Assembly: GCA_013141065.1 (NCBI GenBank)
Contig: JABFRR010000005.1
Span: 124,001-188,000, forward strand
Reading direction: 5' to 3'
Origin: Bacteriovoracaceae bacterium
Lineage (GTDB): Bacteria; Bdellovibrionota; Bacteriovoracia; Bacteriovoracales; Bacteriovoracaceae
Length of the DNA stretch: 64,000 bases
A program made the translations under genes and the position numbers. Below are positions 61,508 to 64,000 of this stretch, one piece after another. Positions within the stretch are counted from its first letter, which is position 1; the number at the start of each line of letters is the position of its first letter. The notes beneath the pieces are model-generated. The model was not told the origin of the DNA. It saw nothing but the letters and a program-made list of their open reading frames with translations, and ran no database searches.

Positions 61508-61898
61508 TTGCGATAGTTTTATAATCCTCTTTTGAAAGTTCTACCAAGCCACGTCGCAATTGATATCCCCAATTCTTTTCTTGAGTAAATTCAAGTTTAG
61601 ATTTAATGGATAAAAGTGATACTTCTTTTGCTAGTTTATAGTTAATTTTTCTCCTATAGGGAATAAAATTCTCAAACATTTTAAATTGAAATACATGATC
61701 ATCTGGAACTCTGCCTATGGCCGTAAAAGCCTGTAGATCAGATTTACCCATTTTATTTCCTGGTGAATAATAAATAAGCCAATCATCTTTTTTCATTTGC
61801 GCAAGAGGTGCTCGTTTACCATGGCACACTTGTGCAAAACCTTCCATTTTACCTATTAACACATGCTCCTTAGAGACAACACCTAACCAGTATCTCAT
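61476..61898 (-). CDS. EVE-domain protein
   Basis: The 140-aa protein starts MRYWLGVVSKEHVL and reads GFAQVCHGKRAPLAQMKKDD, WLIYYSPGN, FTAIGRVPDD and PYRRKINY, which is the EVE/PUA-like fold. These bind modified bases in DNA or RNA. It is 4 bases downstream of the SRPBCC gene. Confidence 0.85.
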   Translation of the reverse strand: MRYWLGVVSKEHVLIGKMEGFAQVCHGKRAPLAQMKKDDWLIYYSPGNKMGKSDLQAFTAIGRVPDDHVFQFKMFENFIPYRRKINYKLAKEVSLLSIKSKLEFTQEKNWGYQLRRGLVELSKEDYKTIANAMEVKLEDE

Positions 61899-61902
61899 TA
61901 AA

Positions 61903-62322
61903 TTAACCTTGAGTAGCTTTCGTAATTAGATTATCAGTTTGGCTGTCAAGTTTCTTAACAATTCCTTCCATCACAATTTTGTTCCACAAAAATGCTAATG
62001 GGCCTTCAATTGTCATAGTAGTTTTTATTTCTACCTCACCTCCATGAACAATAAATTCATGATCACCGTACATTTTAGCTAAAGGAAATGTTGTAAGATC
62101 GATAAATTGTTTATGTGGTACCACTTTTAAAAGTTCAATTTTAACTTTTGGGCCACCTTTAGGTTTTAAAATAAAGAAATTACCTTCTTTAAAGTCACCC
62201 TCTAGTGTTGAATAATCTAGATCGTCTTGCCATGTATTCCATTGATTTATATCTGACCAAACATTCCAAAGTTTATTAATATCTATATTAGCTACTTTTT
62301 TACTGTAGGTAAAAGTTTTCAT
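61903..62322 (-). CDS. SRPBCC (START-like) ligand-binding protein
   Basis: The 139-aa protein has the polyketide-cyclase/START pattern: DINKLWNVWSDINQWNTWQD, DLDYSTLEG, FKEGNFFILKPKGGP and a C-terminal helix (FLWNKIVMEGIVKKLDSQTD). It is a hydrophobic-ligand-binding fold with unknown ligand, and the first gene of the unit with EVE and MarR genes. Confidence 0.82.
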   Translation of the reverse strand: MKTFTYSKKVANIDINKLWNVWSDINQWNTWQDDLDYSTLEGDFKEGNFFILKPKGGPKVKIELLKVVPHKQFIDLTTFPLAKMYGDHEFIVHGGEVEIKTTMTIEGPLAFLWNKIVMEGIVKKLDSQTDNLITKATQG

Positions 62323-62354
62323 CTTGCCTCCACTTTTGTTCTGTTTTTTTAGTA

Positions 62355-62383
62355 GGCATACTTACTATGTTTTTTTTTGTCAA
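62355..62383 (-). promoter_or_regulatory. Sigma-70-type promoter of the SRPBCC-EVE-MarR unit
   Basis: On the minus strand TTGACA (62383-62378) and TATGCC (62360-62355) are separated by 17 bases. The -35 box is perfect and the -10 weak. The start would fall about 25 bases before the ATG at 62322. Confidence 0.55.
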
Positions 62384-62561
62384 GACTTTCAATGTTTGTC
62401 CCAACCACTGATCAAGCTCTCAGGCCACAGATTAAAACGTTTAGAATTTCGATAACAGCCCCCTTTCTTTTGGACTAAATAGCAAATAGTCGTGTGACTT
62501 TGGTCAGCTTTCAAGCATTAAATTTCTTTACAAAAATTTTTATAAAATTTAGAATATTATA

Positions 62562-63143
62562 ATGAAACATTTATTACTTTTTTTTAATTTAATTCTTTTC
62601 GGTTGCGCCAAACCTCAGGTTGGCTTATGGAATAAGCCAAATAATTTTGCAAATGAAAACAGTTTAAATGACGAAGGAACTGTAAATCCAATTCATATGA
62701 TGGTTAGAAAAAAAATATTATTGGGTTTTAAATTTCTAAGTAATGGTGATTATACTAATATTTTGGATCAAATGGATGATAATATTCATTATAGATTTTC
62801 TGGTAATCATGCTCTTGGTGGAGAGCGCTTTTCAAAAAATGCAACTGAACTTTGGTTTAAAAGACTTACAAGATTGTTTCAATCTGATTTTAGAATTTAT
62901 AAAATAGAAATTTCAGGTCCGCCTTGGGATATGCTCGTTGTAACTCAATTTAGCGATTTTGCTAAGCCTAAATCGGCTAATTGTTCGCCATATGTAAATC
63001 CAGGTATACAAATAGCCAAACTTCGATTTGATAAAATAGTAGATGTAATTACTTATGTCGATACTAAAAAAATTATTACTGCTTTAGATTGCTTAGCAAG
63101 CAATGGAGTTACGGAGGCAGGTTTGCCGCCAATTGAGGGGTGA
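62562..63143 (+). CDS. Lipoprotein with SnoaL/NTF2-like domain
   Basis: The 193-aa protein has a lipoprotein signal (LLLFFNLILFGC, lipobox Cys15). Its domain of about 130 residues (VRKKILLGFKFLSNGDYTN; MDDNIHYRFSGNHALGGER) has the SnoaL-like pattern, then VVTQFSDFA. NTF2-like proteins bind small ligands or act as isomerases. The lipid anchor is unusual for this fold. It sits three bases before a small TTG-initiated ORF. Confidence 0.7.
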   Translation: MKHLLLFFNLILFGCAKPQVGLWNKPNNFANENSLNDEGTVNPIHMMVRKKILLGFKFLSNGDYTNILDQMDDNIHYRFSGNHALGGERFSKNATELWFKRLTRLFQSDFRIYKIEISGPPWDMLVVTQFSDFAKPKSANCSPYVNPGIQIAKLRFDKIVDVITYVDTKKIITALDCLASNGVTEAGLPPIEG

Positions 63144-63145
63144 AA

Positions 63146-63310
63146 TTGAATCGTATAGACCAAGATGTAATCACTGTGCAAATGGTTAAACTTTTTAAGA
63201 AAACTTGCCTTTTCTATTTATTAAGTCAAAAGCCAGGCACTTTTTATATAATCTCGATTTTAAAAATATCAATTACATTTATCGTAATCTTTACATCCCT
63301 AGCAACCTAG
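63146..63310 (+). CDS. Small membrane ORF (54 aa), TTG start
   Basis: GAGGGGTGAAA precedes a TTG at 63146. The frame ends in one hydrophobic helix (FYIISILKISITFIVIFTSL). It follows the lipoprotein stop by two bases, fitting coupled expression. No homologue is recognised and it may not be real. Confidence 0.4.
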   Translation: MNRIDQDVITVQMVKLFKKTCLFYLLSQKPGTFYIISILKISITFIVIFTSLAT

Positions 63311-63333
63311 TGAAAAAAAATTAAAAGGAATAA

Positions 63334-63990
63334 ATGGAAAATATAAAGTTTAAGGAACAAAGTAAGGCAGCTGTCTTATTAATCATTGGATCTTTAGGAG
63401 TATTTTTTACGAGTCTATCGTATTTAAAATGTCCTCCACTGTTGGCACTTCCTCAATTAAGCACTCCTCCAGAAAGTTATTTGAAATTTGCTACTGAACA
63501 ACTGATCTGGTTAAAAATTGCTTCAAATATTGGCGTTTTTTCAGATCTTTTTTTGTTCATTGCATGCGTTTTCTATGCTTTTAAAATTGATCGAAATTTC
63601 TTGCTTCAATTTTCATGGATATGGCTAGGCTTATGCTCCCTTATTTTCTTTTTCGTTGATGCCATGCTTGGACATCTTTTATATCCACTTGTGGTAGACA
63701 ATAATTTACCAGGCTTGGTTATTTCAAAATATTTTTTTAACTTAACATTTATGCTTGGTGTGTTTTGTTATTTTATTGGAGCCTTTACTTACTTTCTATT
63801 CAAAATTAACAATCAAAAAGAACATAAAATAATGAATTGCCTTGGAATTATCACCGCAGTCTCATCTGGGATTTCTTTTATAGCATTTTTATTAGGATTC
63901 TATATTCCGATGGTCGCCGGAGGTTCCATTTTAGTTGGGTCTGCTCTTTTTACAATTATTGGTTTTTTACATTTGGAATTAAACCACTAG
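63334..63990 (+). CDS. Six-helix integral membrane protein, unknown function
   Basis: The 218-aa protein has about six membrane helices (AAVLLIIGSLGVFFTSLSYL; FIACVFYAF; WLGLCSLIFFFVDAMLGHLL; VAGGSILVGSALFTIIGFL). The pattern recalls DUF4386-like proteins but I cannot assign it firmly. It lies close behind the small ORF and lipoprotein gene. The window ends just after it. Confidence 0.65.
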   Translation: MENIKFKEQSKAAVLLIIGSLGVFFTSLSYLKCPPLLALPQLSTPPESYLKFATEQLIWLKIASNIGVFSDLFLFIACVFYAFKIDRNFLLQFSWIWLGLCSLIFFFVDAMLGHLLYPLVVDNNLPGLVISKYFFNLTFMLGVFCYFIGAFTYFLFKINNQKEHKIMNCLGIITAVSSGISFIAFLLGFYIPMVAGGSILVGSALFTIIGFLHLELNH

Positions 63991-64000
63991 TAATCGATAA

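Overview
The window looks like the genome of an AT-rich Gram-negative bacterium. Exported proteins have Sec signal peptides or lipoboxes, sigma-54 activators occur twice, and the conjugation genes are of VirB type. Codon use and gene content fit Bdellovibrionota (Bacteriovorax/Bdellovibrio relatives), but that placement is inference and no rRNA or other taxonomic marker is present.

Layout. (1) 1-2.9 kb: chromosomal backbone, metG and a convergent mutM that starts at TTG. (2) 2.87-32.06 kb: element 1, an integrative conjugative element (ICE). It has a tyrosine integrase, a broken xis-like frame, a Replic_Relax-type protein, an FtsK-type coupling ATPase and virB10/9/8/6/5/4/3/2-like genes, all on the minus strand. 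A 3-kb island with a serine recombinase splits the conjugation operon. The divergent plus-strand cassette (19.0-26.0 kb) encodes a sigma-54 activator, a 70-aa putative phosphotransfer protein, an SDR enzyme, a heme-oxygenase-like diiron oxidase, an APC transporter fused to a periplasmic binding domain, and a hybrid histidine kinase. Nested IS3-type insertions, a VOC/AraC pair and a CBASS-like defence pair (CD-NTase plus SLATT, followed by a truncated TIR gene) lie to its right. (3) From 32.04 kb: element 2, a related but distinct ICE with its own integrase, xis, ssb, Replic_Relax protein, VirD4-type coupling protein and virB set, up to 45.8 kb. Its right end was not found. (4) 46-64 kb: accessory or chromosomal genes. 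They include two secreted proteins with an 18-residue Trp repeat, a carotenoid oxygenase with a MarR regulator, and a second sigma-54 cassette (50.96-58.4 kb: oligopeptide-binding-type protein, histidine kinase, activator, alpha/beta hydrolase, 46-aa secreted peptide, ICMT-like methyltransferase). After these come TetR, MarR, flavodoxin, HD-domain and SRPBCC genes.

How the genes work together. In element 1 a -24/-12 promoter with two upstream palindromes lies in front of the conjugation operon, and the sigma-54 activator is encoded divergently. The simplest reading is a small-molecule sensing circuit in which enzymes (SDR, diiron oxidase) make or alter a ligand. The transporter-binding-protein fusion and hybrid kinase would sense it, and the activator would switch on conjugation. 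Element 2 has a mirrored arrangement with a near-consensus promoter and two GCGACA/TGTCGC palindromes. The second sensory cassette may be a peptide-signalling analogue, but its kinase is split by an IS with a clean 6-bp target duplication. These circuits are inferred from sequence layout; nothing here proves ligand identity or function.
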